Positions 26,925-36,411 are shown, counted from the stretch's first letter. The stretch is DNA of 64,000 nt from Flavobacteriaceae bacterium (GCA_021739635.1 JAIPBH010000001.1:41209-105208), one strand, 5' to 3'. The notes: generated from the letters alone by a model not told the origin. Numbers and translations: made by a program.

Positions 26925-28109
26925 TTAGCTCACAGCCTCTTTTATACGTTTTATAGCTTCAATAATTTGTTCTTGAGAAGCGGCATATGAAATTCTAATA
27001 CAGTCAGGATTTCCAAAAGATTCTCCATCAACCGTTGCAACCAAAGCTTCTGCCAATAAAAACAACGAAAAATCTGAAGCATTATTTATGGTATGTCCTT
27101 TTATGGTTTTTCCAAAGAAATAAGAAATATTTGGAAATACGTAAAAAGCACCTTCAGGAACGTTTGTTACAAAGCCTTTTATTTCGCTTAGTAATCCTAA
27201 AATTAAATCGCGACGCACTTTAAATTCGTCAATCATATATTGAACACGACTAGGGGATGCGTTAAGCGCTGTAATTGTTGCGCGTTGGGCAATACAGTTT
27301 GCACCACTTGTAATTTGTCCTTGCATTTTATTGCATGCACGTGCAATTTTTTCAGGAGCACCTATGTATCCAATACGCCAACCAGTCATAGCAAATGCTT
27401 TAGATACACCGTTTACTGTTATGGTTCTGTCGTACATATCTTCAAATTGTGCCATACTTGCGTGTCCGCCAATGTAGTTTATGTGTTCGTAAATTTCATC
27501 TGAAACCACATAAATATCTGGATATTTTACTAAAACATCGGCTAAGCCTCTTAACTCTTCTTTGCTATAAATAGAACCACTTGGGTTGCAAGGTGAGCTA
27601 AACCAAATCATTTTTGTTTTTGGTGTAATGGCAGCTTCTAATTGTTTGGGCGTCATTTTAAAATCGGTTGCAATTGTTGTAGCAACTTCAACAGGAACAC
27701 CATCGTTTAGTTTTACTAAATCGGCATAACTTACCCAATATGGACATGGCATTATAACTTCATCGCCAGCATTGGTCATTACTGCAGCTATGTTAGCTAA
27801 AGATTGTTTTGCACCAGTAGAAACTACTATTTGGTTTGAAGTATAAGTTAGCCCATTATCGCGTTTAAATTTAGTTATTATGGCTTGTTTTAAGTCTCCA
27901 TAACCATCAACAGGCGAATACGAATTGTAATTATCGTTAATGGCTTGAATTGCCGCTTCTTTAATAAAGTCTGGTGTGTTAAAATCTGGTTCACCAAGGC
28001 TTAAACCTATGATATCTTTGCCTTCTTCTTTTAACTCTCTTGCTTTAGCAGCCATTGCCAACGTAGCAGACGTGGCCATGTTTAAAATTCTATCGGATAG
28101 TAATTGCAT
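26925..28109 (-). CDS. Class I PLP-dependent aminotransferase (aspartate aminotransferase-like)
   Basis: The 394-residue fold-type I enzyme shows GLSLGEPDFNTPDFIKEA near the start, SPVDGYGDLKQAI, VSTGAKQSLANIAA, IWFSSPCNPSGSIYS, VVSDEIYEHINY and the PLP lysine in TVNGVSKAFAMTGWRIGY. The C-terminal arginine that holds the substrate carboxylate is in DCIRISYAAS. These features match the Ib-type aspartate aminotransferases of bacteria, which move amino groups between aspartate, glutamate and sometimes aromatic amino acids. It lies 24 bases downstream of the desaturase gene on the same strand, so they may share a transcript. Confidence 0.92.
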   Translation of the reverse strand: MQLLSDRILNMATSATLAMAAKARELKEEGKDIIGLSLGEPDFNTPDFIKEAAIQAINDNYNSYSPVDGYGDLKQAIITKFKRDNGLTYTSNQIVVSTGAKQSLANIAAVMTNAGDEVIMPCPYWVSYADLVKLNDGVPVEVATTIATDFKMTPKQLEAAITPKTKMIWFSSPCNPSGSIYSKEELRGLADVLVKYPDIYVVSDEIYEHINYIGGHASMAQFEDMYDRTITVNGVSKAFAMTGWRIGYIGAPEKIARACNKMQGQITSGANCIAQRATITALNASPSRVQYMIDEFKVRRDLILGLLSEIKGFVTNVPEGAFYVFPNISYFFGKTIKGHTINNASDFSLFLLAEALVATVDGESFGNPDCIRISYAASQEQIIEAIKRIKEAVS

Positions 28110-28133
28110 TGAAAAAATAATGAATAAATAATG

Positions 28134-29234
28134 TTAGACTTGTAATGCAGGGTTCATACCCATATCACGTAAGTATTTAAAATGCGCAATAATTGCTTTT
28201 CGCGTGGTTTTATATTCGTGGTAAGGTAAATTAAATTCTTTAGCCGTTTCTTTAACTATTTTTGAAATTTTAGTATAATGAATATGGCTAATATTTGGAA
28301 AAATATGGTGTTCAACCTGATGATTTAATCCACCAGTAAACCAATTTACTATCTTATTTTTTGTGCTGAAATTTATAGTTGTATTAAGTTGATGAATAGC
28401 CCAAGTATTCTTCATGGTTCCATCCTCTTCTGGTTGAGGCATTTGCGCATCTTCCATAACATGAGCTAATTGAAACACAACACTTAAAATTAAACCTGCT
28501 GTATAATGCATGATAAAAAAGCCAATAAGTATTTTCCACCAAGCAATTTCTAAAAACACCATAGGGATAACTATCCAAATACCTACGTAAATTACTTTTG
28601 AGATAACTAATTTACTCCAATTCCAAACAGGATTTGGCAATTTTCCATACGATAATTTACGTTTCATGTAACGTTTCATCTGTTGCCAGTCTGTAGTTAT
28701 TGCCCAATTTATTGTTAATAAACCATAAAGTAAAACGGAGTAATAGTGTTGAAATTTATGATACCATTTCCATTCAGAATGTTCTGTAAAACGTAAAATG
28801 CGTCCAGCATCTAAATCTTCATCCATTCCATGAATGTTAGTGTAAGTATGGTGCAATACATTATGTTGTACTTGCCAATTGTAAACATTACCAGCAAGAA
28901 TGTAAATACTACTTCCCATGATTCTGTTAATCCATTCTTTATTTGAAAAAGAACCATGATTACCATCGTGCATCACGTTCATTCCAACTCCAGCCATGCC
29001 AATACCCATGACAATACTTAAAAGTAATTGTGCCCAACCAGGAATGTTTAATGTTAAAATTAAAAAGTATGGGGTTAAAAATATAGAAAACATCACAATG
29101 GTTTTTAACCAAAGTTTCCAGTTTCCTGTTCGTTTAATATTGTTTTCTTTAAAATAATCGTTTACACGTTTATTTAATGTTTTAAAAAACTTTGCAGAAT
29201 CTGTTCTTGAGAAAGAAAGTGTTGGTTTTTCCAT
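28134..29234 (-). CDS. Membrane fatty acid desaturase (acyl-CoA desaturase-like)
   Basis: The 366-residue di-iron membrane enzyme has all three histidine boxes: HDGNH at 89-93, HNVLHH at 124-129 and HQVEHH at 305-310. About four transmembrane segments flank them (IVMFSIFLTPYFLILTL, LLLSIVMGIGMAGVGMNV, IWIVIPMVFLEIAWW, IGFFIMHYTAGLILSVVF). The QVEHH form of box 3 is that of front-end and related acyl-lipid/acyl-CoA desaturases, but no fused cytochrome b5 domain is present. It introduces a cis double bond in fatty acyl chains, which helps keep membranes fluid in the cold. Regiospecificity cannot be read from sequence. Confidence 0.92.
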   Translation of the reverse strand: MEKPTLSFSRTDSAKFFKTLNKRVNDYFKENNIKRTGNWKLWLKTIVMFSIFLTPYFLILTLNIPGWAQLLLSIVMGIGMAGVGMNVMHDGNHGSFSNKEWINRIMGSSIYILAGNVYNWQVQHNVLHHTYTNIHGMDEDLDAGRILRFTEHSEWKWYHKFQHYYSVLLYGLLTINWAITTDWQQMKRYMKRKLSYGKLPNPVWNWSKLVISKVIYVGIWIVIPMVFLEIAWWKILIGFFIMHYTAGLILSVVFQLAHVMEDAQMPQPEEDGTMKNTWAIHQLNTTINFSTKNKIVNWFTGGLNHQVEHHIFPNISHIHYTKISKIVKETAKEFNLPYHEYKTTRKAIIAHFKYLRDMGMNPALQV

Positions 29235-29375
29235 GCTATTAATTTAAAAAGGTGTTGTTAAATTTATTCAATTTATAAACACTTCGCAAAGATAGACATA
29301 AACCGAATGAACTTATAACGATTTTTCGCAAAAATATGTATGTAAAAAGTATATTTTTGCAGAAAATTATGAGTT

Positions 29376-30005
29376 ATGGAACTTATTTTAAAATATTTCC
29401 CAAATCTAACAGAAGATCAGATTTCTAAATTCCAGAAATTAGAATCACTTTATCAAGATTGGAATTTAAAAATTAATGTAGTATCTCGTAAAGATATTGA
29501 TGAATTATACTTTCGTCATGTGTTGCATTCATTAGGTATTGCAAAAGTTATAACTTTTAATGATAACTCTAAAATTATAGATGTTGGAACTGGAGGAGGT
29601 TTTCCAGGAATACCCTTAGCTATTATGTTTCCTAATTGTTCTTTTCATTTGGTTGACAGCATTGCAAAAAAGATAAAAGTGGTTGATGAGGTTGTTGAAG
29701 GTTTGGGTTTAACGAACGTTAAAACTTCTCATTGTAGAGTTGAGGAAATAAATGATACTTTTGATTTTATAGTAAGTAGAGCCGTTGCTATCATGCCTAC
29801 TTTTGTGCATTGGACAAAAGGAAAGATTGCTAAAAAACAAAACAACAATCTAAAAAATGGTATTTTATATTTAAAAGGAGGCGATTTAACAGAGGAACTT
29901 CAAGATTATAAAACAGCTACTATTTACAATTTAAGTGACTATTATACTGAAGACTTTTTTGAAACCAAAAAAGTGGTTCATTTACCTTTAAAATATAAAG
30001 TTTAG
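29376..30005 (+). CDS. rsmG: 16S rRNA (guanine527-N7)-methyltransferase
   Basis: The 209-residue SAM enzyme has the RsmG signatures: LYQDWNLKINVVSRKDI, ELYFRHVLHSLGIA, DVGTGGGFPGIPLAI (SAM loop), HLVDSIAKKIKVVDEVV and FIVSRAVAIMPTFV. It methylates G527 in the 530 loop of 16S rRNA, and its loss gives low-level streptomycin resistance in many bacteria. A TATTTTTG box at 29352-29359 lies 16 bases before the ATG, so the mRNA leader would be only about 10 bases. It is convergent with the TPR gene, 5 bases between stops. Confidence 0.95.
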   Translation: MELILKYFPNLTEDQISKFQKLESLYQDWNLKINVVSRKDIDELYFRHVLHSLGIAKVITFNDNSKIIDVGTGGGFPGIPLAIMFPNCSFHLVDSIAKKIKVVDEVVEGLGLTNVKTSHCRVEEINDTFDFIVSRAVAIMPTFVHWTKGKIAKKQNNNLKNGILYLKGGDLTEELQDYKTATIYNLSDYYTEDFFETKKVVHLPLKYKV

Positions 30006-30010
30006 ACGTT

Positions 30011-30967
30011 TTATAACTTACTTATTTCGTTGTAAATTTCATTAAAAGAATAAAATTGTTTTTGATACCAATAGGTGTTATAGAAAAGCTCTAAATTATC
30101 TTTTTTAGTCAAATCTGCCCCAATTATAATGCTTTTCGCTTTTTCAAAATTTATCTTAGCATTGGTAAAATCATCTAACTTGTAATAGCTTAATGCCAAT
30201 CCAATTACCGCATCAAAATCTGTGACATCATTTTGAGCTGCCATTGTGAAATCAATTAATGCCTCTTTATAATTTCCTAAAAAGAAAGAAGAAATACCTC
30301 TAAAAAAGTAGGCTGGAGTATTATTTTTATCTAAATAAATTGCGGCATTAAAATCACTATTTGCTTTTTGAAAATAGTTAACATCCATAAAAAACACACC
30401 GCGTGTATAAAAGGAATTAGAACTTGGTTCAAGCAAAACAGCAGCATTGTAATTTTGAAGTGCTTTTAAAGGGTCTTTTAATCCTGTGTACGCACGAGCT
30501 AATTGAAATAGTATGGGCGTTGATTTGTAAATATTAGGTAAGTCTAAAATTTCAATGGCACCTTTATAATCTTCTAAATCGTTTTTTGTAACACCTAAAC
30601 TATATCTGGCTTCAATAAATTCTGGATTTAATTTTAACGCATTTGAAAAATCTTCTTGTGCACCAACAAAATCCATTAAACTGTATTTTGCATTTCCTCT
30701 GTTAAAATAAGCATCGGCACTAGCTTCATAAAAAATCACTTTGGTATAATCTAAAATAGCACCGTTAAAATCGCCCACATTATATTTGGCTAAACCTCTA
30801 TAAAAATAAGCATCAAGATTATTAGGTTCTAAGTTTATGGCTTCTGTAAAAATTTGAATTTGCTCATTAGCGTCTAACGATTTAAGTCCTTGCCTTATTA
30901 ATTTATTGGCTTGACCAATTGTAAGCAAAGGCAATAATAAACAAGTAAGAAGAATATATTTTTTCAT
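30011..30967 (-). CDS. Exported tetratricopeptide-repeat protein
   Basis: The ATG at 30967 gives a signal peptide (MKKYILLTCLLLPLLTIGQ) and a 318-residue product; the open frame upstream of it runs through the terminator palindrome and is not coding. About eight TPR units follow. Clear helix pairs are NLDAYFYRGLAKYNVGDFNG, SADAYFNRGNAKYSLMDFVG, FIEARYSLGVTKNDLEDYKG and TPAYFFRGISSFFLGNYKEA. TPR arrays bind protein partners; here the location is periplasmic or outer-membrane associated. No specific partner is evident. It follows pruA but is separated from it by the strong terminator at 31036-31073. Confidence 0.9.
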   Translation of the reverse strand: MKKYILLTCLLLPLLTIGQANKLIRQGLKSLDANEQIQIFTEAINLEPNNLDAYFYRGLAKYNVGDFNGAILDYTKVIFYEASADAYFNRGNAKYSLMDFVGAQEDFSNALKLNPEFIEARYSLGVTKNDLEDYKGAIEILDLPNIYKSTPILFQLARAYTGLKDPLKALQNYNAAVLLEPSSNSFYTRGVFFMDVNYFQKANSDFNAAIYLDKNNTPAYFFRGISSFFLGNYKEALIDFTMAAQNDVTDFDAVIGLALSYYKLDDFTNAKINFEKAKSIIIGADLTKKDNLELFYNTYWYQKQFYSFNEIYNEISKL

Positions 30968-31035
30968 AGCTATGTTGCGGCAAATAATATGCCAATTTAA
31001 TATTATTTTTAATTTCTGTAATTTATTTCTATTAT

Positions 31036-31073
31036 AAAACGCAAAACCCATCAATTGATGGGTTTTGCGTTTT
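31036..31073 (-). terminator. Perfect 38-base palindrome, terminator of pruA
   Basis: Bases 31036-31054 and 31055-31073 are exact reverse complements of 19 bases each, with outer AAAACGC / GCGTTTT and a central AATT. It starts 13 bases past the pruA stop. As RNA it makes a long hairpin ending in U-rich sequence on either strand. Confidence 0.85.
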
Positions 31074-31086
31074 TAAAATATTGATA

Positions 31087-32712
31087 TTATCCTAAAAAAG
31101 GATATCTGTAATCTGTTGGAGGCACAAAAGTTTCTTTAATAGTTCTATTGCTTACCCAACGTAATAAGTTCCATACAGAACCAGCTTTATCATTAGTTCC
31201 AGATGCTCTGGCACCACCAAAAGGTTGTTGTCCTACAACAGCTCCAGTTGGTTTATCATTAATATAAAAGTTTCCTGCGGCATTTTCTAGTTTTTTAGTA
31301 GCCGTTTGAATAGCATATCTATCACCACTAAAAATAGCACCAGTTAAAGCGTATTCACTGGTGTTGTCTAAAACATCTAAAATAGCTTCCCATTCATTGT
31401 CTTCATAAATAAATATGGTAATGATAGGCCCGAATAATTCAGTACACATGGTTGTGTAATGTGGGTTTGTGGTAACAATTATGGTAGGTTCAATAAAATA
31501 CCCTTTAGAATCATCATAGCCACCACCAACAATAATGTCTGCGTCTTTATCTTTTTTAGCTTGTTCTAAATATCCAGATAATTTTGTGAATGCTTTTTTG
31601 TCAATCACGGCATTAATAAAGTTTGAAGGATCTTCAGGAGAACCCATTTTAAAAGATTTAATGTCTTTTATAACAGCAGTTTTAATGTCTCCCCATAAAC
31701 TTTTTGGAAGGTATGCTCTAGATGCAGCACTACATTTTTGACCTTGATATTCAAAAGCACCTCTTGAAATTGCTGTTGCTACTTCTTGAGCATTTGCAGT
31801 AGGATGTGCCCATATAAAATCTTTTCCTCCAGTTTCTCCAACAATTCTTGGATAGGTTTTATAATGGTTAATATTTTTTCCAATAGTTTCCCAGAAACTA
31901 TTAAACACAGATGTTGAACCTGTAAAATGTACTCCAGAGAAATCTTTGCTTGCTAGTAATGTATCTGTAATCATACCAGAATTACCAGTTACTAAATTTA
32001 TAACTCCATCCGGTAATCCAGCGGCTTTGAATAACTCCATAATAACATATGCAGAATAAATTTGAGTTGCAGCAGGTTTCCAAATAACTACATTACCCAT
32101 CATTGCAGGAGCAGCTGGAAGGTTGCCGGCAATGGCAGTAAAATTAAAAGGCGTTATGGCATACACAAAACCTTCAAGAGGTCTGTATTCAGTACGATTC
32201 CAAATTCCTGGAGAAGAAATTGGTTGATTGCTATATATTTCAGTCATAAACTGAACATTGAAACGTAAAAAATCAATCAATTCGCATGCCGAATCAATTT
32301 CAGCTTGAAATACATTTTTAGATTGCGCAATCATGGTTGCTGCGTTCATTCTATATCTAAATGGGCCAGCTAATAATTCGGCAGCTTTTAAAAAAATAGC
32401 AGCTCTGTCTTCCCAATTTGTAGCTGCCCATTTTACGCGTGATTCAGCAGCTTTTTCTATAGCTAATTCAATATGCTCTTTTTCAGCAATATGATATTTG
32501 CCAACACAGTGTTTATTATCATGTGGAGGAAAAATATCTGCAGTATTACCAGTTTTATATTCTTTTCCACCTATATAAAAAGGGATATCAACTTGCTCTT
32601 TATACATTTTTTTATACGTAGTTAATACAGCTTCTCGTTCTGGAGATCCTGGCGCGTAACCTTTAACAGGTTCATTAACAGCTACAGGTACATTAAAAAA
32701 TCCGTTTCCCAT
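31087..32712 (-). CDS. pruA: L-glutamate gamma-semialdehyde (P5C) dehydrogenase
   Basis: The 541-residue aldehyde dehydrogenase oxidises glutamate-5-semialdehyde to glutamate with NAD+, the last step of proline breakdown. It has the features of the stand-alone P5CDH branch: an N-terminal VNEPVKGYAPGSPEREA, the glutamate in RIVGETGGKDFIWAHP, the catalytic cysteine in FEYQGQKCSAASRAYLP, and a C-terminal INDKPTGAVVGQQPFGGARA. Length is as expected for eukaryote-like and Bacteroidota P5CDH (about 540). No proline dehydrogenase is adjacent, so proline oxidation must start elsewhere in the genome. A TAAATTTG box lies upstream on its strand. Confidence 0.95.
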   Translation of the reverse strand: MGNGFFNVPVAVNEPVKGYAPGSPEREAVLTTYKKMYKEQVDIPFYIGGKEYKTGNTADIFPPHDNKHCVGKYHIAEKEHIELAIEKAAESRVKWAATNWEDRAAIFLKAAELLAGPFRYRMNAATMIAQSKNVFQAEIDSACELIDFLRFNVQFMTEIYSNQPISSPGIWNRTEYRPLEGFVYAITPFNFTAIAGNLPAAPAMMGNVVIWKPAATQIYSAYVIMELFKAAGLPDGVINLVTGNSGMITDTLLASKDFSGVHFTGSTSVFNSFWETIGKNINHYKTYPRIVGETGGKDFIWAHPTANAQEVATAISRGAFEYQGQKCSAASRAYLPKSLWGDIKTAVIKDIKSFKMGSPEDPSNFINAVIDKKAFTKLSGYLEQAKKDKDADIIVGGGYDDSKGYFIEPTIIVTTNPHYTTMCTELFGPIITIFIYEDNEWEAILDVLDNTSEYALTGAIFSGDRYAIQTATKKLENAAGNFYINDKPTGAVVGQQPFGGARASGTNDKAGSVWNLLRWVSNRTIKETFVPPTDYRYPFLG

Positions 32713-32872
32713 GTCTTTTGTGTGATTTATTGTTTTTTTAATAAAAAATTCAGAAAATATGCTTCAAATTTACGAATTTTTTAATGATGGCTAAAATGAA
32801 GGCTATTAAAACCGCGTTAAAATTTGTTTATTTTTTTGTAAGTTGGCAATCAGTTTAAAGACTAGATTTTTT

Positions 32873-33598
32873 ATGTGTACAGTAACTATAATTCCAAAAG
32901 GTAAAAATGATTTTGTGTTAACGTCTAATCGAGATGAAGCACCAAATAGAATATCATCAGCTCCTGAGGTTTATGTTATTAATGGGACTAAGTTATTATT
33001 TCCTAAAGACGAACTTTCTGGAGGTACTTGGATTGGAATAAGCGAAAAAAATAGATTGGTTTGTGTACTTAATGGTGGTTTTGAGTTGCATAAAAGACTA
33101 CCAAATTACAGATTAAGTAGAGGAGTAGTTGCTAATGATTTTTTAATTTCTGAAAACATTCTTATAACTATTGATTCATATAATTTGACTAATATTGAAC
33201 CTTTTACCATGGTCATTGCAGATTGGAATATGGATTTAAAATTTTATGAGTTAGTTTGGGACGGAACTAAAAAGTATGTTTCTCAATTACCAGTAGAACC
33301 TAAAATATGGTCATCTTCAACATTATATAACCAAACGATGAAAGATGAAAGAAACCAATGGTTTGAAACATTTAAAAAAGAGCAAGGTTTAAATTCTCAA
33401 ACATTGTTACAATTTCATAAAACAGCTGGAAAAAACAATAATGAATATGGTGTTATTATGAATAGAGGTTTTGTAAAAACAACAAGTATTACTCAAGTAG
33501 AAAAAACAGCAGATTCCATTGAAATGATTTATGAAAACTTAATAAATGAAACAGTATCAAAAAGTCAATTTAATTTACCTCAAATTGTAAATGACTAA
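32873..33598 (+). CDS. NRDE family protein (TANGO2-like)
   Basis: The chosen ATG at 32873 gives MCTVTIIPKGKNDFVLTSNRDE, with the family's near-terminal Cys2 and the eponymous NRDE motif at residues 19-22; the ATG ten codons earlier would hide that cysteine. The 241-residue product shows LSGGTWIGISEKNRLVCVLNGG and a middle NTN-like fold. TANGO2 proteins have been linked to heme trafficking and lipid metabolism, and the N-terminal Cys suggests an Ntn-hydrolase-like build, but bacterial function is unsettled. Its stop overlaps the next gene's ATG by 8 bases, so the two are translationally coupled. Confidence 0.85.
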   Translation: MCTVTIIPKGKNDFVLTSNRDEAPNRISSAPEVYVINGTKLLFPKDELSGGTWIGISEKNRLVCVLNGGFELHKRLPNYRLSRGVVANDFLISENILITIDSYNLTNIEPFTMVIADWNMDLKFYELVWDGTKKYVSQLPVEPKIWSSSTLYNQTMKDERNQWFETFKKEQGLNSQTLLQFHKTAGKNNNEYGVIMNRGFVKTTSITQVEKTADSIEMIYENLINETVSKSQFNLPQIVND

Positions 33599-34580
33599 TA
33601 CAGGTATTATTTTAACATTAGCTTATCCAGAAACAATAGTGATGATTTCTGAAGAATGGTTTTCTCCTTTTTTAAGGTTTTTAGGAGTTGGAAAGAAAAA
33701 TTATTTACGCGCTGGTCATGCTGCAATGGTTCTTATTAATAAGCAAACAGGAATTTTAGAATATCATGATTTTGGCCGCTATATTACACCTGAACCTTAT
33801 GGAAGAGTTCGCGGAAGCGAAACAGATAATGAATTGCATTTTCCTTTAAAGGCTGAAATAAAAAACGACTCCATTATAAATTTGAATGAAATTTTAAAGT
33901 TTTTAGCAACACATCCAAAATTAACTCATGGTGATGGCAAAATGATAGCGTCGGTTTGTAATGTTATCGATTATAAAAAGGCTAGGACTCACATCATTGA
34001 AATGCAGCAAAAACATTTTATTCGTTATGCAGCATTTTTAAAAGACGCCTGTAATTGTGCCAGATTTGTCACAGATTCTTTAATAGCTTCAGTAACTGAT
34101 TATAAAATTAAAAATAGGCTTGTAAAATCTAAATGGTTTACGCCAAGCACCGTTGGAAATGTGCTTCTTAGTAATACTGAAAAACATGTGTTTGAGGTTT
34201 CTGAAATGGGAATTATTTCTGAATATAAAGGGTCTCAAACCAGTGAAAATTTAAAATGTTTTTTAGATAAGCTAAAACATCATGAGCCAAATTTTGAAGG
34301 CAATTTAAAGCCTAAACCAGTTGATAATTTGCATGAAAAAGCTCAGTGGTTATCTGGTATTGCTGCTGGTGCGTGGTTTGAATTACACTATATAGGACAT
34401 GAAATAGAATATCAATTTAAGCGCATTTCACCACACGGCAATATTGATGTTCACGACACCTTTTTAGTTGAAGATTCAAGGTTTAATTACAATCAAAGTT
34501 TTCAATTTGTACACTACTCAAATTGCAGTTTTTTCCATGTTGAACAACACGGAAAAGTTTATAAATTTAAAAGAAAATAA
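33591..34580 (+). CDS. DUF6695-like protein, possible permuted papain-like hydrolase
   Basis: The 329-residue protein has no signal peptide. RAGHAAMVLINKQTGILEYH places His43 after the start of a beta hairpin; KDACNCARFVTDSL places Cys154 and Cys156 at a helix start. A His-first, Cys-at-helix order is the arrangement of circularly permuted NlpC/P60-like (YiiX/LRAT) enzymes, so a thiol hydrolase or acyltransferase is possible. This catalytic reading is my inference. The second half (about 200-329) contains a beta-rich region (AAGAWFELHYIGHEIEYQFK, FNYNQSFQFVHYSNCSFFHV). It is coupled to the NRDE gene, suggesting joint function. Confidence 0.75.
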   Translation: MTNTGIILTLAYPETIVMISEEWFSPFLRFLGVGKKNYLRAGHAAMVLINKQTGILEYHDFGRYITPEPYGRVRGSETDNELHFPLKAEIKNDSIINLNEILKFLATHPKLTHGDGKMIASVCNVIDYKKARTHIIEMQQKHFIRYAAFLKDACNCARFVTDSLIASVTDYKIKNRLVKSKWFTPSTVGNVLLSNTEKHVFEVSEMGIISEYKGSQTSENLKCFLDKLKHHEPNFEGNLKPKPVDNLHEKAQWLSGIAAGAWFELHYIGHEIEYQFKRISPHGNIDVHDTFLVEDSRFNYNQSFQFVHYSNCSFFHVEQHGKVYKFKRK

Positions 34581-34586
34581 AAAGAA

Positions 34587-34973
34587 TTAATTTATTGCAA
34601 AAGGGGCACTTAACTTAAAAGTTGGTATAGTTACTTTAAATTTTTTGGTAGTTGTAAAGTTTACCATGCTAAAATAACCTCGCATAGCACCAAAAGGCGA
34701 TGTTAATAAGCATCCAGAAGTGTAAGTATGAAATTCTCCCGGTCTTAATACTGGTTTTTTGCCAATAACACCTTCACCATCAACAATTTCAATATTATTT
34801 AAAGCATCAAAAATTTTCCAGTGGCGAGCGTTAAGCTGAACAGAATCTTTGCTTTGGTTTTCAATAGTAACGGTATATCCAAAGGCATACTGTATTTTAT
34901 AATTTTTATAAAATGAGCCTTCAAAAGTAGTTTCTACTGATATTTTTATGCCTTTTGTTACTTGCTGAACCAT
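34587..34973 (-). CDS. apaG: ApaG (CorD) family protein
   Basis: The 128-residue single-domain protein has an FnIII-like beta sandwich. Landmarks are GIKISVETTFEGSFYK, YAFGYTVTIENQSKDSVQLNARHWKI, GEGVIGKKPVLRPGEFHTYTSG and GAMRGYFSMVNF. The motif HWKI...VxGxGVxGxxPxLxPGE is diagnostic. ApaG is linked to cobalt/magnesium efflux phenotypes in enterobacteria and shares the fold with the F-box protein FBXO3 domain, but its molecular role is unclear. It is convergent with the DUF6695-like gene (6 bases between stops). Confidence 0.95.
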   Translation of the reverse strand: MVQQVTKGIKISVETTFEGSFYKNYKIQYAFGYTVTIENQSKDSVQLNARHWKIFDALNNIEIVDGEGVIGKKPVLRPGEFHTYTSGCLLTSPFGAMRGYFSMVNFTTTKKFKVTIPTFKLSAPFAIN

Positions 34974-35057
34974 GTTACCTGCTGATATACAATGAATTTA
35001 ACAATGCAAAAATAAGATTTTTTTTGGCTCAAATAGAATTAAATGACATTAATATGA

Positions 35058-36308
35058 TTAATTAGATATGTTTATCGAGGATCCTTCACCCATTCCTATA
35101 ATTCTGTCAAAACGTTTACCTAAATCTCTGTAATAAACTAATACTTTATAATTGTTTTCTGTTTGATAAAAATTTCCGCTTATAGCACCTTCATCAATAA
35201 TACCATCATTATTTAAAATTACATATTTATAGTTGTAAAATCCTTGTTTTAAAAGAATTGAGCATTTAAAAACTTTTTCATAATTATCATAGTTCATTTT
35301 AGTGTTGTTTTCAATAGTGTAGTTATTGAAATTACCATACACATGAATGGTTTTTCCTTCTAAATCTGGATTTGGTAATAAAGAAAAATGTATCCAAACA
35401 TAGTCGGCTTCAATATCAGAATTATCGGCGTCAATATTTGTGATGAGGTAGTTTCCATTAATATCTGGATTATAGGTGTAAGGTCTATTAACTCTTGAAA
35501 AGTTTGTAAACAAATAATTGTGGTATAAATCCTCTAAATCAATGTGTTGAATACCTGTGTTAGCAGCGCGAACATCTTTATTTTCAAAAAACAAAAATTC
35601 ATTTCCTCCCCAAAAACTAGATTCTGAATCATATTTATAAATGAGTTGATTTCCAATGGTATATTGCGGAACAAGATTGGTAATTGCTGTATTTAAATTG
35701 TTGTTTTGAATGATAACTGTTTTTACGTTTTGCTTTGGATTATTTAGTTGAATGCTGTTTGGAGCAATAATAATTTCAACCCGTTGTTTATATTCAATAT
35801 TGGCAATATCTCTAGAGCGTTTTATAGATACTCCAACATTTGCCATATCTTCATAAACCATAAATTTTCTTGAAAAAACTAGTTCATTGTCATTATTAAA
35901 AATGTTCATCATATAGTTTCCAGAAATTTTGAGTCGTTTTGTTTGTTCATTTGGAATGGTAAGTTTATAGTGTGAATAAATTTGATACGTATTAAAAGAA
36001 TTTTCATAATTGCGAATACGTTGGTTGTCTATACCATCTAAATATTCAGATTTCACTAAAACTGAAGGTGTCCAATCAAAATTGTAATGCTCAATTGTAT
36101 AATAAAAATCATCTTCATTTCCATTTAAAGCATCAAATTCCAAATCTAAATAGGCGCCAAGTTTTAGAACGGGTAATTGGCTTTCATTGGTGTTTCCTTT
36201 AAAATTTATTGTTTTAATGAAATTAGGCGGATTAACTTCTTTAACTTGGCCAAAAACCACCATTGAAAAAAAGTTAAATATTAAAAAGGAATATAATTTA
36301 ATTCGCAT
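35058..36308 (-). CDS. Type IX secretion system plug protein (DUF5103 family)
   Basis: The 416-residue protein begins with a signal peptide (FLIFNFFSMVVFGQ) and has LKLGAYLDLEFDALNGNEDD, FYYTIEHYNFDW, IANIEYKQRVEIIIAPNSI, and a C-terminal immunoglobulin-like part with VHVYGNFNNY-type sequence (IHVYGNFNNYTIENNTKM) and GFYNYKYVILN. In the SprA translocon structure from Flavobacterium johnsoniae a protein of this kind closes the periplasmic end of the barrel. It thus belongs with PorT at 22160 to the T9SS that would export the beta-helix protein. It is monocistronic, divergent from nqrA. Confidence 0.85.
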   Translation of the reverse strand: MRIKLYSFLIFNFFSMVVFGQVKEVNPPNFIKTINFKGNTNESQLPVLKLGAYLDLEFDALNGNEDDFYYTIEHYNFDWTPSVLVKSEYLDGIDNQRIRNYENSFNTYQIYSHYKLTIPNEQTKRLKISGNYMMNIFNNDNELVFSRKFMVYEDMANVGVSIKRSRDIANIEYKQRVEIIIAPNSIQLNNPKQNVKTVIIQNNNLNTAITNLVPQYTIGNQLIYKYDSESSFWGGNEFLFFENKDVRAANTGIQHIDLEDLYHNYLFTNFSRVNRPYTYNPDINGNYLITNIDADNSDIEADYVWIHFSLLPNPDLEGKTIHVYGNFNNYTIENNTKMNYDNYEKVFKCSILLKQGFYNYKYVILNNDGIIDEGAISGNFYQTENNYKVLVYYRDLGKRFDRIIGMGEGSSINISN

Positions 36309-36411
36309 TAATAAACTGTTTTTTTGTAAATATAATCAAATTTTATACCCAAAAATGAACTTACAAAAAAGCGTATAAATTTCTATGTTAATTATTATGT
36401 AATCTGCATTA

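Noticed and set aside
30968..31054. N-terminal extension of the TPR protein
   Set aside because: It would translate through the pruA terminator palindrome and precede a normal signal peptide.
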